A stretch of 64,000 bases of DNA from Streptomyces cyaneogriseus subsp. noncyanogenus (GTDB lineage Bacteria; Actinomycetota; Actinomycetes; Streptomycetales; Streptomycetaceae), in the NCBI RefSeq assembly GCF_000931445.1, contig NZ_CP010849.1, positions 6,138,001-6,202,000 of the forward strand, read 5' to 3'. Below, in pieces: positions 51,364 to 60,304 of the stretch; positions within the stretch are counted from its first letter, which is position 1, and every line of letters starts with the position of its first letter. The translations under genes were made by a program, and so were the position numbers. Under the pieces are notes generated by a model. It was given only the letters and a program-made list of their open reading frames with translations. It was not told where the DNA came from and made no database searches.

Positions 51364-52908
51364 CTAGACGGCTGTGGCCTTGGCCCCGGCGTCAGCCTTG
51401 GCCGGCTCCGGGACCTCGGCCCGTACGGCGGGCTCCGTCACCTTCACCGGATCCGTACCCGCCGCACTGTGCCGCTCCGCCCAGTTCTCCAGCGCCGTAC
51501 GGCAGGCGTGGTCCAGGTGGTGCAGGCCCGACAGGTCGAGCTCGACCGGCCGGTCCTGCGGCAGGGACTCCAGGCTGTCGAGGATCTTCGGCAGCCGCAG
51601 GAAGGTCGCGTTGCCCGACAGGTACACCTGGACCGGCCCGGCACCCTTGTCGATGACCTCCAGTCGCAGGTGCGAGGCTTCCCAGGCGGTCTTGACCACG
51701 GACAGCGCCAGACCGATCAGCACCCCCTCGAACATGTTGACCGCGACGATCGACACGGCGGTGACCACCAGGATCAGCGCCTCGCCCCGGTGCGAGCGCC
51801 ACAGCGAGACGAGCCCCCGCAGCGGGATCAGCTTCCAGCCCGCGTGGACCAGGATGCCGGCCAGCGCGGGCAGCGGGATCAGGGCCAGCGCGGCCGGCAG
51901 CAGCGCCGCGAAGAGCAGCAGCCACACACCGTGCAGGACCCGGCTGGCCTTGGTCCGCGCGCCCGCCGCGACATTGGCGGAGCTGCGCACGATGACCGCG
52001 GTCATCGGCAGCGCGCCGAGCACACCGCAGACCGCGTTGCCCGCGCCCTGCGCCATGAGCTCCTTGTTGTACTCGGTGCGCGGCCCGTCGTGCAGCCGGT
52101 CCACCGCGGCGGCGCTGAACAGGCTCTCGGCGGAGGCGATCAGGGTGAAGGCGAGGATCGTGCCGATCATGCCGACGCTCGCCAGTCCGGCGAACTCGTC
52201 CGCCCCGGGCGGCTGGATGGAGTCCAGCAGGCCCTGCACCTCGACGGTCGCGACCGGCAGGCCGAACGCGAGCGTCACCACCGTCGCCAGCACGACCGCG
52301 GCGAGCGCGCCCGGCACGGTCTGCGCGCCCTTCGGCAGCCGCTTCCACAGGACCATCACGGCGATGGTGCCCGCGCCCACGGCGAGCGAGGCGAGCGCCT
52401 CGGTGCTGCCGAAGGCGTCGGCGGCGGCCCCGGGCAGGCCCAGGATCTTGTCGACACCGGAGGCGGGCGCCTTCAGTCCGGCCGCCGCATACAACTGACC
52501 GGCGATGATCACCAGTCCGATACCGGCCAGCATGCCCTCGACGACGGAGATGGAGATCGCCCGGAACCAACGTCCCAGCTTCAGGGCGCCCATGGCGAGC
52601 TGGAGCAGCCCGGCTATCAGCACGATCACGCCGAGCGCGGGCAGGCCGTAGGTGTCGACCGCCTCGAAGACCAGCACGGTCAGGCCGGCGGCCGGCCCGG
52701 ACACCTGCAGGCTGCTGCCCGGCAGCAGACCGGTGATGATCCCGCCGACGATGCCGGTGACCAGGCCCAGTTCGGCCGGGACGCCGGAGGCGACGGCGAC
52801 GCCCACGCACAGCGGGAGGGCGACGAGGAAGACGACGAGGGAGGCGGCGAAGTCCTGCCGCAGGTGCGGGAACTTGGATATTTTCGATATCGAGGTCATC
52901 GCGCTCAT
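51364..52908 (-). CDS. SulP-family anion transporter, probably bicarbonate
   Basis: A 514-residue membrane protein with about 11-12 helices and the SulP marks LVVFLVALPLCVGVAVASG, GSSLQVSGPAAGLTVLV and GAGNAVCGVLGALPMTAVIV. A C-terminal STAS-like domain follows (PVELDLSGLHHLDHACRTAL), then an Ala/Lys tail. The stop-to-start gap from the carbonic anhydrase gene upstream is seven bases, so the two are cotranscribed. SulP members beside carbonic anhydrase are usually Na+-dependent bicarbonate transporters (BicA-like), which is the basis for the substrate call. Sulfate remains possible. ATG 52908 or 52899 may be used. Confidence 0.85.
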   Translation of the reverse strand: MSAMTSISKISKFPHLRQDFAASLVVFLVALPLCVGVAVASGVPAELGLVTGIVGGIITGLLPGSSLQVSGPAAGLTVLVFEAVDTYGLPALGVIVLIAGLLQLAMGALKLGRWFRAISISVVEGMLAGIGLVIIAGQLYAAAGLKAPASGVDKILGLPGAAADAFGSTEALASLAVGAGTIAVMVLWKRLPKGAQTVPGALAAVVLATVVTLAFGLPVATVEVQGLLDSIQPPGADEFAGLASVGMIGTILAFTLIASAESLFSAAAVDRLHDGPRTEYNKELMAQGAGNAVCGVLGALPMTAVIVRSSANVAAGARTKASRVLHGVWLLLFAALLPAALALIPLPALAGILVHAGWKLIPLRGLVSLWRSHRGEALILVVTAVSIVAVNMFEGVLIGLALSVVKTAWEASHLRLEVIDKGAGPVQVYLSGNATFLRLPKILDSLESLPQDRPVELDLSGLHHLDHACRTALENWAERHSAAGTDPVKVTEPAVRAEVPEPAKADAGAKATAV

Positions 52909-52915
52909 CCCCCGC

Positions 52916-53497
52916 TCACAGAGCCTCGAACACGCCGGTGTCGGCGCGGTGTTCGCGCACGGCCCCGGTGTGCACCTCGTAGTACCAGCCGTGCAGGCTC
53001 AGGTCGCCCTCGGCCAGGCGCCGTTCGACGCAGGGGTAGGACCGCAGGCGTTCGAGCTGCGCCAGGACGTGGTTCTGCACGGCCTCGGCGACCGTCGGGT
53101 CGGCCGGGTCGGAGCACTTGGGCTCCTCCGCCGCGTGCGCGAGCCAGGCGCGCACGGCGGGTACGGCGGTCAGGTCGTCGCCGCGCACGATCGCGCCCAC
53201 CGCGCCGCAGTGCGAGTGGCCGCAGACGACGATGTGCCGCACGCCGAGCACCTGCACGGCGTACTCGATGGTGGCCGCCTCGCCGGTCGGGCGGTCGGCG
53301 GCGTACAGCGGGACGACGTTGCCCGCGGTGCGCAGCTCGAAGAGCCGGCCGGGGCGGGCGCCCGTGATCAGGGCGGGAACGACCCGCGAGTCGGAGCAGG
53401 TGATGAACAGGACCTCGGGCCACTGGCCTTCGGCGAGGGGGGCGAACTCCTCAGGGCGCTGTCCGAACGTGCGGGCGTTGTCGATGAGGGGCTGCAT
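52916..53497 (-). CDS. Beta-class carbonic anhydrase
   Basis: A 193-residue enzyme. Zinc ligands are Cys34 in ITCSDSR, with Asp36 and Arg38 as the catalytic dyad, and His94 and Cys97 in VCGHSHCGA. The segment FELRTAGNVVP is the usual substrate-pocket strand, and SLHGWYYEVHTG closes the domain. It interconverts CO2 and bicarbonate in the cytoplasm. It precedes the SulP transporter in one transcription unit, so the pair would take up and use inorganic carbon for carboxylation reactions. ATG 53497 is preceded by AGGAGG-like sequence (reverse complement of ATTCCTCCTGG). Confidence 0.93.
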   Translation of the reverse strand: MQPLIDNARTFGQRPEEFAPLAEGQWPEVLFITCSDSRVVPALITGARPGRLFELRTAGNVVPLYAADRPTGEAATIEYAVQVLGVRHIVVCGHSHCGAVGAIVRGDDLTAVPAVRAWLAHAAEEPKCSDPADPTVAEAVQNHVLAQLERLRSYPCVERRLAEGDLSLHGWYYEVHTGAVREHRADTGVFEAL

Positions 53498-53607
53498 GTG
53501 TGGTTATTCCTCCTGGCGCGCGTGGGGACGCGTCGGATGTGACAGGACAGATCGGACCGGATCAGAGCAGGTCGGATCGGGGCAGGTGGGAAACTGCTCT
53601 GCGACTC

Positions 53608-54009
53608 TCAGCAGCGGAAGACCTGGAGTGCCGCCGGCGAACGGCCGGCCGGAGGTCTCGGCGTGCGGAAGTGGGCCGCGCCGGGCGCGGCCTGGGCGTG
53701 GGCGTCCGTGGCGCACGGCCCGCACAGCGGGCGTTCGGGGCCGTCGGCCGCCGCGGTGGGTGCGGCGCGGTGCCGGTCGCGGACGCGCGGCGGGCCGGCC
53801 GGTGCGCCGGGGCGGCCGGTGTCCTGACAGGCGACGGTTTCGTCGCGCGGTGCCATCCCGGAGGGGGTGATCCCGGATGGAGCGTTGGCCACGGCCTGGC
53901 CCGCCGTATGCGCGGATGCGAACGGCGCGGCGAGTGCGAAGAGCGGGAGGGTGAGCAGGAAGGCGATCAGGGCCGAGATGGCGGCCCGGGCCGTCGTGCC
54001 ACGGGTCAT
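53608..54009 (-). CDS. Hypothetical exported Pro/Ala-rich protein
   Basis: A 133-residue protein. An N-terminal hydrophobic segment (TARAAISALIAFLLTLPLFALAAP, cut near FASA) is a signal peptide. The mature part is low-complexity, rich in Pro, Ala, Arg and Gly, with four Cys (VACQD, PLCGPC, VFRC). Start ATG 54009 has a good GGAGGGGGG site, which supports expression. I recognise no domain, and it may be a small surface-exposed or processed protein. The neighbours (carbonic anhydrase, ZapE) give no clue. Confidence 0.5.
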   Translation of the reverse strand: MTRGTTARAAISALIAFLLTLPLFALAAPFASAHTAGQAVANAPSGITPSGMAPRDETVACQDTGRPGAPAGPPRVRDRHRAAPTAAADGPERPLCGPCATDAHAQAAPGAAHFRTPRPPAGRSPAALQVFRC

Positions 54010-54234
54010 GCGCCCCCCTCCCGCCACGTCACATCTCTAGCGTGCACCAATAGTTGGTCAACGCTTGGTCAAGAAACACGTTAACCCGAGGCTGCCCTTT
54101 GCTGGGTTAACTCGATGTTTCGGAGGTGAAGAGAGCCTGAAAACAGAGGGTGTTGTGACCCGAATCGGCTCTTGAAGCGCGGCGGCCGACTGTGTAATGG
54201 CGACGGTCGGCCGGTAAGAGGGGCTGGGGCGCGG

Positions 54235-55353
54235 TCAGTTGGAGGCGACCAGCCGCGCCGCGTCCCGGGCCAGCGCGGTGAGGCGGGAGATCGCCCGGAA
54301 GTACTTCTTGCGGTAGCCGCCCCGCAGCATCTCCTCGCTGAACAGCCGGTCGAAGGGCAGACCGGAGGCCAGGACGGGCACCTCGCGGTCGTAGAGCCGG
54401 TCCGCGAGGACGACCAGCCGCAGCGCGGTCGACTGGTCCGGCACCGGACGCACGCCGGTGAGGCACACGGCGGCGATACCGTCGGTCAGGGCGCCGTAGC
54501 GGCTGGGGTGGACCCGGGCGAGATGGTCCAGCAGCTCCGCGAAGTCGTCGAGGGAGGCACCCTCGGTGGCCTGCGCGGCGCGGGTCACCTGCTCGTCGGA
54601 GTACGGCGCGGGCGCCTCGGGCAGGCCGCGGTGGCGGTAGTCCTCGCCGTCGATGCGCAGGGTGCGGAAGTGGGCGGACAGGCCCTGGATCTCGCGCAGG
54701 AAGTCGGCCGCCGCGAACCGGCCCTCGCCGAGCTTGCCCGGCAGCGTGTTGGAGGTGGCGGCGAGCGCGACGCCCGCGTCCACCAGCTTGCCCAGCAGGG
54801 TCGACACCAGGACGGTGTCGCCGGGGTCGTCCAGCTCGAACTCGTCGATGCACAGCAGCCGGTGCCCGGACAGCGTCCGCACGGTCTGCTGGAAGCCGAG
54901 CGCGCCGACCAGGTTGGTCAGCTCCACGAACGTGCCGAACGCCTTGCGCGAGGGTTCGGCGTCGGTGGCGTGCCACAGGGAGGCCAGCAGGTGGGTCTTG
55001 CCGACGCCGTAACCGCCGTCGAGGTAGACCCCGCGGGGGCCGGCCGGGATCTTGGGAGCCTTGGCCCTGCCGAAGCCGAGGAAGCCGCGCCTGCCGCCGG
55101 TCGCGGGCGCCCCGTCCAGTCCGGCCGCGAAGCCTTCCAGGACGCGGACGGCCTCGGCCTGGCTGGGCTGGTTCGGGTCCGGGATGTACGTGCCGAAGCG
55201 CACCGAGTCGAAGCGGGGCGGCGGCACCATCTCGGCGACCAGCCGGTCCGCGGGGACGTGCGGCTCGCGGGCGCACAGGGACAGCGGGGCCGCGCCGGCT
55301 ATGGGGGCGGACCCGTGGGCGGCGGAACCGGAGGCGGCGGTGGAGGACGACAC
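54235..55353 (-). CDS. zapE: AFG1/ZapE-family ATPase
   Basis: A 372-residue P-loop protein. After a short variable N-terminus comes PPRFDSVRFGTYIPDPNQPSQ, then Walker A LDGGYGVGKTHLLASL, AFGTFVELTNLVGALGF, Walker B RLLCIDEFELDDPGD with sensor ATSNTLPGKLGEGRF. The C-terminal helical part ends YFRAISRLTALARDAA. ZapE acts at the Z-ring in proteobacteria; AFG1 relatives are linked to protein quality control. The GTG at 55353 with GGGGAAG is chosen; the ATG at 55539 would overlap the divergent RibD-like gene. The two genes share a 184-bp promoter region. Confidence 0.87.
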   Translation of the reverse strand: MSSSTAASGSAAHGSAPIAGAAPLSLCAREPHVPADRLVAEMVPPPRFDSVRFGTYIPDPNQPSQAEAVRVLEGFAAGLDGAPATGGRRGFLGFGRAKAPKIPAGPRGVYLDGGYGVGKTHLLASLWHATDAEPSRKAFGTFVELTNLVGALGFQQTVRTLSGHRLLCIDEFELDDPGDTVLVSTLLGKLVDAGVALAATSNTLPGKLGEGRFAAADFLREIQGLSAHFRTLRIDGEDYRHRGLPEAPAPYSDEQVTRAAQATEGASLDDFAELLDHLARVHPSRYGALTDGIAAVCLTGVRPVPDQSTALRLVVLADRLYDREVPVLASGLPFDRLFSEEMLRGGYRKKYFRAISRLTALARDAARLVASN

Positions 55354-55537
55354 GCTTCCCCATGCTAGGGCCTCCCGGGCGGGCGTGGCCGGGCCGGGGG
55401 TGGGGGCGGCGCCGGGGGCGGCGGGCACAAGCGGAAGCCGCCGGGTGCCACGAGGCCGCGCCGAGTCCGCAGGTCCGCCGGGTGCCGGGGGTGCCGGGAC
55501 AGGGATGGGATCCGGGTGCCGTGGAACACTGCACGGC

Positions 55538-56344
55538 ATGCGACGCCTGTTCCCTGTGACCCACCAGACAGCAGATCCCGGTTCCGGCCCCGCTCCCGGC
55601 GCGGACGGGACCGACCGCGAGTGGAGCCTGGCGGAGCTGGCCTCCGCCTACGCCTATCCGGAGCGGGACGCGGGCGGGGCGGGGGTGTGGCTGCGGGCCA
55701 ACATGGTCTCCACGCTCGACGGGGCGGCCCAGCACGACGGCCGTTCCCAGCCCATCTCCAGCGCGGCCGACATGCGGATCTTCGGCACGTTGCGGGCGCT
55801 GGCGGACGTGGTGGTCGTCGGCGCGGAGACGGTGCGGCGGGAGGGGTACCGCCCGGCACGCGCGCGGGCCGAGTTCGCCGCGCTGCGGGAGGCGGCCGGG
55901 CAGGGGCCGGCGCCCGCGATCGCGGTGGTCAGCGCCGGTCTGGAGCTGGACTTCTCGCTGCCGCTGTTCACCTCCCCCCTGGTGCCCACGCTGATCCTGA
56001 CGGGCGCCGCGGCGGCCCCGGACCGGATCGCCGCCGCTCAGAAGGCGGGTGCCCGGGTGGTGATCGCCGGGGAGGGTGCCGGGGTGGACCCCGCCCGGGC
56101 GGTCCGGGCCCTGGCGGATCTCGGCCACACCCGGTTGCTGACCGAGGGCGGCCCCCGGCTGCTGGGCCAGCTCACCGCGGCGGGCGTGCTGGACGAGCTG
56201 TGCCTGACCGTCTCCCCGATGCTGACCGCGGGCGACGCGCAGCGCATCGCCGGAGGGCCGTCGGTGGCGGTGCCGCACCGCTTCGAACTGGTGTCCCTGC
56301 TGGAGGAGGAAGGTTTCCTCTTCAGCCGGTACCGACGGGTCTGA
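55538..56344 (+). CDS. RibD C-terminal-type pyrimidine reductase
   Basis: A 268-residue protein of the dihydrofolate-reductase fold. Its marks are VWLRANMVSTLDGAAQHDGRS, FGTLRALADVVVVGAETVRRE and LLTEGGPRLLGQLTAAGVLDE, plus LCLTVSPMLTAGDA near the end. These are NADPH- and substrate-binding segments of the riboflavin-route reductase. There is no N-terminal deaminase domain, so it is a stand-alone reductase, one of the paralogues many Streptomyces have. Its substrate may differ from the riboflavin intermediate. ATG 55538 is the first start of the right frame after the divergent zapE promoter. Confidence 0.85.
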   Translation: MRRLFPVTHQTADPGSGPAPGADGTDREWSLAELASAYAYPERDAGGAGVWLRANMVSTLDGAAQHDGRSQPISSAADMRIFGTLRALADVVVVGAETVRREGYRPARARAEFAALREAAGQGPAPAIAVVSAGLELDFSLPLFTSPLVPTLILTGAAAAPDRIAAAQKAGARVVIAGEGAGVDPARAVRALADLGHTRLLTEGGPRLLGQLTAAGVLDELCLTVSPMLTAGDAQRIAGGPSVAVPHRFELVSLLEEEGFLFSRYRRV

Positions 56345-56593
56345 GCCGGGGTGGCCGGTGTCGGACCGAATGGCCGGGATGCGTCCGAGGTGTCCGTCCG
56401 GGTCCCCCGGGCGGGTGTTCGATCCGTACCGCCGCCGGTCAGGTAATCAGCGGAATCTTCCGTTCCGTTTAGTCTCCGGAGGGCACACTGACTCCGGCAG
56501 TACCCGTGCGGTCACGGGGCAGGATGGTTTCCGCAGGGCCCCGCCACGGCCCTGCGGGCGGGCCCACGGGCCCTCGAGGAAAAGGGGCGCCTG

Positions 56594-57067
56594 GTGTTCA
56601 CAAGCGTGTTGATGATCGAGAAGGCCCTGACGTCCGCCGACGTGGAGTTCGTCACCACCTTGCACGGCGACGAACCGGTCTCCTTCCATGTGCTGCTCCA
56701 GCCGCGCGGCGAGCAGGCCGACCGGCTGCTGCGGGCCATCGACGACATCGCCCTCGGCGAGCTCGACGAGGCCGTCCGCGAGGGCGAGACGCCCGAGGGC
56801 GAGGAGGCGCTGACCATGGGGCAGCGGGCCCTGGAGGTGTCCCTGACCGCGCTGCGCTCGGCGGGCAGCGAGGCCGGGGGCCGCCTCATCGAGGACCACC
56901 CGCTGGACGAGCTGAAGTCCCTGGTCGAGGAGGTCCGCGCCGACGAGGTGATCGTCCTGACCGACCCGCACTACGTGGAGGAGTTCTTCCACCGCGACTG
57001 GGCCTCCCGGGCCCGCCACAAGGTCGGCGTACCGGTGCTGAAGCTGTTCTCCCACAGCAAGGCATAG
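56594..57067 (+). CDS. Conserved actinobacterial protein (often mislabelled indole-3-glycerol phosphate synthase)
   Basis: A 157-residue acidic soluble protein: VLMIEKALTSADVEFVTTLHG, HVLLQPRGEQADRLLRAIDD and RADEVIVLTDPHYVEEFFHR. The alternating strand/helix order and the C-terminal VPVLKLFSH suggest a universal-stress-protein-like or related nucleotide-binding fold, although the classical Gly-rich ATP loop is not evident. It has none of the catalytic residues of TrpC and is far too short for it. GTG 56594 follows GAGGAAAAGGGG. It lies 125 bp before murC in the same direction. Function unknown. Confidence 0.7.
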   Translation: MFTSVLMIEKALTSADVEFVTTLHGDEPVSFHVLLQPRGEQADRLLRAIDDIALGELDEAVREGETPEGEEALTMGQRALEVSLTALRSAGSEAGGRLIEDHPLDELKSLVEEVRADEVIVLTDPHYVEEFFHRDWASRARHKVGVPVLKLFSHSKA

Positions 57068-57192
57068 GCTTGGGCCGCGCTCCCGCGCCGGGAGCGCGCT
57101 CCGCCGCCGCTCGGCGCGGGCCGCCGTACCGCCTCCGGTACGGCCTGACGCACCACCTGTCGTACCACTCGCACCACTGGGGAGAAACGCGC

Positions 57193-58581
57193 ATGGCACC
57201 CGGCCTTCCTACCGCCATGGACCGACCGCACTTCATCGGCATCGGCGGCGCCGGGATGTCGGGCATCGCGAAGATCCTCGCGCAGCGCGGCGCCCGGGTG
57301 GCCGGCAGCGACGCCAAGGACTCCGCGACCGCCGAGGCGCTGCGCGCGCTGGGCGCCACCGTGCACATCGGGCACGCGGCCGGGCACCTCGCCGACGACG
57401 CGAGCTGCGTGGTCGTCTCCTCGGCGATCCGGCCGGACAACCCCGAGCTGGTGCGCGCCGCCGAGCTGGGCATCCCGGTCGTGCACCGCTCCGACGCGCT
57501 GGCCGCGCTGATGACGGGCCTGCGCCCGATCGCGGTGGCCGGTACGCACGGCAAGACCACGACCACCTCCATGCTGGCGGTGGCGCTGTCCGAGCTCGGC
57601 CTGAAGCCCTCCTACGCCATCGGCGGCGACCTGGACGCCCCCGGCTCCAACGCGCTGCACGGCGAGGGCGAGATCTTCGTCGCCGAGGCGGACGAGAGCG
57701 ACCGCAGCTTCCACACGTACGCGCCCGAGGTCGCGATCGTGCTCAACGTGGAGCTGGACCACCACGCCAACTACGCCTCGATGGACGAGATCTACGAGTC
57801 CTTCGAGACCTTCGCCGGGAAGATCGTCCCCGGTGGCACGCTGGTGATCGCGGCGGACCACGAGGGCGCGCGCGAGCTGACGCGGCGGCTGGCCGGGTCG
57901 GTCAGGACGGTGACGTACGGCGAGGCGGCCGACGCCGACGTGCGGATCCTGTCCGTGGTGCCGCAGGGCCTCACCAGCGAGGTGACGGTGGTGATGGACG
58001 GCACCGAGCTCACCTTCACCGTCTCCGTCCCCGGCCGTCACTACGCGCACAACGCGGTGGCCGCCCTGGCGGCGGGCGCGGCGCTCGGCGTCCCGGCCGC
58101 TCGGCTGGCCCCCGCGCTGGCCGCCTACACGGGCGTCAAGCGGCGTCTGCAGCTCAAGGGCGAGGCGGCCGGCGTCCAGGTGATCGACTCCTACGCCCAC
58201 CACCCGACGGAGATGACGGCGGACCTGGAGGCGATGCGCGGCGCCGCCGGCGACGCCCGCATCCTGGTCGTCTTCCAGCCCCACCTGTTCTCCCGCACGC
58301 AGGAGCTCGGCAAGGAGATGGGCCAGGCGCTGGCCCTGGCGGACGCCTCGGTCGTCCTCGACATCTACCCGGCCCGCGAGGACCCGATCCCCGGCGTCAC
58401 CAGCGACCTGATCATCGAGGCGGCCCGGTCGGCCGGCGCCGACGTCACGCCGCTGCACGACAAGGCGGAGGTGCCCGAGGCGATCGCGGGAATGGCCGAG
58501 CCCGGTGATCTCGTTCTCACCATGGGCGCGGGCGATGTCACGGACCTCGGTCCGCGCATCCTGGACCGTCTGTCGAAGTGA
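57193..58581 (+). CDS. murC: UDP-N-acetylmuramate--L-alanine ligase
   Basis: A 462-residue Mur ligase. The N-terminal UDP-sugar domain has FIGIGGAGMSGIAKIL. The ATP loop is VAGTHGKTTTTSML (117-126). The central domain shows EADESDRSF and VLNVELDHHANYASM. The C-terminal domain has RRLQLKGEAAGVQVIDSYAHHPTEM and VVFQPHLFSRTQEL. It adds the first amino acid, L-alanine, to the peptidoglycan precursor in the cytoplasm. The gene lies outside the dcw cluster here, as in other Streptomyces, next to msrB. ATG 57193 with GGGGAG is supported; the first ten residues before RPHFIG are variable in the family. Confidence 0.95.
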   Translation: MAPGLPTAMDRPHFIGIGGAGMSGIAKILAQRGARVAGSDAKDSATAEALRALGATVHIGHAAGHLADDASCVVVSSAIRPDNPELVRAAELGIPVVHRSDALAALMTGLRPIAVAGTHGKTTTTSMLAVALSELGLKPSYAIGGDLDAPGSNALHGEGEIFVAEADESDRSFHTYAPEVAIVLNVELDHHANYASMDEIYESFETFAGKIVPGGTLVIAADHEGARELTRRLAGSVRTVTYGEAADADVRILSVVPQGLTSEVTVVMDGTELTFTVSVPGRHYAHNAVAALAAGAALGVPAARLAPALAAYTGVKRRLQLKGEAAGVQVIDSYAHHPTEMTADLEAMRGAAGDARILVVFQPHLFSRTQELGKEMGQALALADASVVLDIYPAREDPIPGVTSDLIIEAARSAGADVTPLHDKAEVPEAIAGMAEPGDLVLTMGAGDVTDLGPRILDRLSK

Positions 58582-58595
58582 GGGGCTGAGGAATC

Positions 58596-59003
58596 GTGCC
58601 GTACGACGTCGAGAAGCCGGACGAGCAGTGGCGCGCGGAGCTGTCCCCGGCCGAGTACGCGGTGCTGCGCCAGGCGGCCACGGAGCCCGCCTTCACCGGT
58701 GAGTACACCGACACGAAGACCAAGGGCGTCTACTCCTGCCGGGCCTGCGGCGCGGAGCTGTTCACCTCGGACACCAAGTTCGCCTCCCACTGCGGGTGGC
58801 CGTCCTTCTACGACCCGAAGGACACCGACGCGGTGGAGCTGGTGGAGGACCGCTCCCACGGCATGGTGCGCACCGAGGTGCGGTGCGCCCGGTGCGGATC
58901 GCACCTCGGGCACGTCTTCGAGGGAGAGGGCTACCCGACCCCGACCGACCAGCGGTACTGCATCAACAGCATCGCCCTGCGGCTGGCACCGGAAGAGGGC
59001 TGA
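58596..59003 (+). CDS. msrB: Peptide-methionine (R)-S-oxide reductase
   Basis: A 135-residue enzyme. Zinc is held by two CxxC pairs (Cys48/Cys51 in SCRACG and Cys97/Cys100 in RCARCG). The catalytic Cys122 lies in the hallmark RYCINSIALRL. The SHCGWPSF and GSHLGHVFEGEG segments complete the pocket. It reduces R-methionine sulfoxide in proteins with thioredoxin. GTG 58596 follows TGAGGA and is 15 bases past murC, so the two are likely cotranscribed. The length is normal, with no fused MsrA. Confidence 0.95.
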   Translation: MPYDVEKPDEQWRAELSPAEYAVLRQAATEPAFTGEYTDTKTKGVYSCRACGAELFTSDTKFASHCGWPSFYDPKDTDAVELVEDRSHGMVRTEVRCARCGSHLGHVFEGEGYPTPTDQRYCINSIALRLAPEEG

Positions 59004-59182
59004 TCCCGGACCGGCGCCCCCGACGCGTCGCCGCGCCCGCCCGCAGGCCCCCGCCCCCGTCCGGCGGGGGCCCTGCCGTTGTGCAGGGGGGCTGTCGGAC
59101 ACGGCGTCTACACTCTCCCCCCAACGGCCCGCCGACGCCGGCCGGGAGCGCGGGCCCCGAGCCACCCGAAGGGTACTTGGCG

Positions 59183-60304
59183 TTGATACGGATCGAGGAA
59201 GTCACCAAGCGCTACCCGGACGGCACGGTGGCGGTCGACCGGCTCTCCCTGGAGATACCCGACCGTGCGATCACCGTCCTCGTCGGACCGTCCGGCTGCG
59301 GCAAGACCACGACCCTGCGGATGATCAACAGGATGGTGGAGCCCAGCGAGGGCACCATCCTCCTCGACGGCGCGGACATCCGGCGGCAGCCGGTCACCGC
59401 ACTGCGCCGGTCCATGGGATACGTCATCCAGAACGCCGGGCTCTTCCAGCACCGCACGATCCTCGACAACATCGCCACCGTGCCCCGCATGCTCGGCTGG
59501 GGCAAGGGCAGGGCCCGGGCGCGGGCGGCGGAGCTGATGGAACGCGTCGGACTCGACGCCGCGCTCGCCGGGCGCTACCCCTACCAGCTCTCCGGCGGCC
59601 AGCAGCAGCGCGTCGGCGTGGCGCGGGCGCTGGCCGCGGACCCGCCGGTGCTGCTCATGGACGAGCCGTTCTCGGCCGTCGACCCCGTGGTGCGCAAGGG
59701 ATTGCAGGACGAACTCCTGCGCATCCAGGACGAGCTCGGCAAGACCATCGTCTTCGTCACGCACGACATCGACGAGGCGATCAAGCTCGGCACCAGGGTC
59801 GCCGTGCTGCGCACCGGCGGCCGGCTCGCCCAGTTCGCGCCCCCCGCCGAGCTGCTGTCCGATCCGGCCGACTCCTTCGTCGAGGACTTCCTCGGCGCCG
59901 ACCGCGGCATCCGGCGGCTCTCCTTCTTCTCCTCCGCCGGTCTGGAACTGACCACCGACCCGGTCGTGCCGGCCGGCGCCACCGCCGAACGGATCGGCAG
60001 CTGCGACGCCCCCTACCTGCTCGTCACCGACGCCCAGGGCCGGCCCCTCGGCTGGAGCCGGCCGCAGGACCTGACCGCGGGGGACGCCGGCCCCGGACGG
60101 CTCCTGCCGTACGGGCGGCCCTTCGTGCCCGGCACCGACTCGCTGCGGGCCGCCCTGGACTGCGCGGTGCTGTCGCCGACCGGCTGGGCGGTCGCCGTGG
60201 ACTGCGGCGGCCGGGTGACCGGAGTGGTCTCCCAGCAGACGATCGGCGAGGCGATCCGCGGCGCCCACGCCGGGGAACGCGCGGGCAGCGAGGTCGCCGG
60301 GTGA
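59183..60304 (+). CDS. Osmoprotectant (glycine betaine/choline) ABC transporter, ATP-binding protein
   Basis: A 373-residue ATPase. Walker A is VGPSGCGKTTTL, the signature PYQLSGGQQQRVGVARAL, Walker B VLLMDEPFSAVDP, and the switch VTHDIDEA. Residues about 250-373 are a CBS-like regulatory region as in OpuCA/ProV proteins. The start is a TTG at 59183, nine bases after GAAGGG; a TTG at 59177 is possible but too close. Its stop overlaps the next gene's GTG (GTGA). It drives import through the two permeases that follow. Uptake of compatible solutes under osmotic stress is the family role. Confidence 0.9.
   Translation: MIRIEEVTKRYPDGTVAVDRLSLEIPDRAITVLVGPSGCGKTTTLRMINRMVEPSEGTILLDGADIRRQPVTALRRSMGYVIQNAGLFQHRTILDNIATVPRMLGWGKGRARARAAELMERVGLDAALAGRYPYQLSGGQQQRVGVARALAADPPVLLMDEPFSAVDPVVRKGLQDELLRIQDELGKTIVFVTHDIDEAIKLGTRVAVLRTGGRLAQFAPPAELLSDPADSFVEDFLGADRGIRRLSFFSSAGLELTTDPVVPAGATAERIGSCDAPYLLVTDAQGRPLGWSRPQDLTAGDAGPGRLLPYGRPFVPGTDSLRAALDCAVLSPTGWAVAVDCGGRVTGVVSQQTIGEAIRGAHAGERAGSEVAG

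Noticed and set aside
56594..57067. Indole-3-glycerol phosphate synthase
   Set aside because: Homologues sometimes carry this name, but at 157 residues it lacks the TIM barrel and catalytic residues of TrpC.
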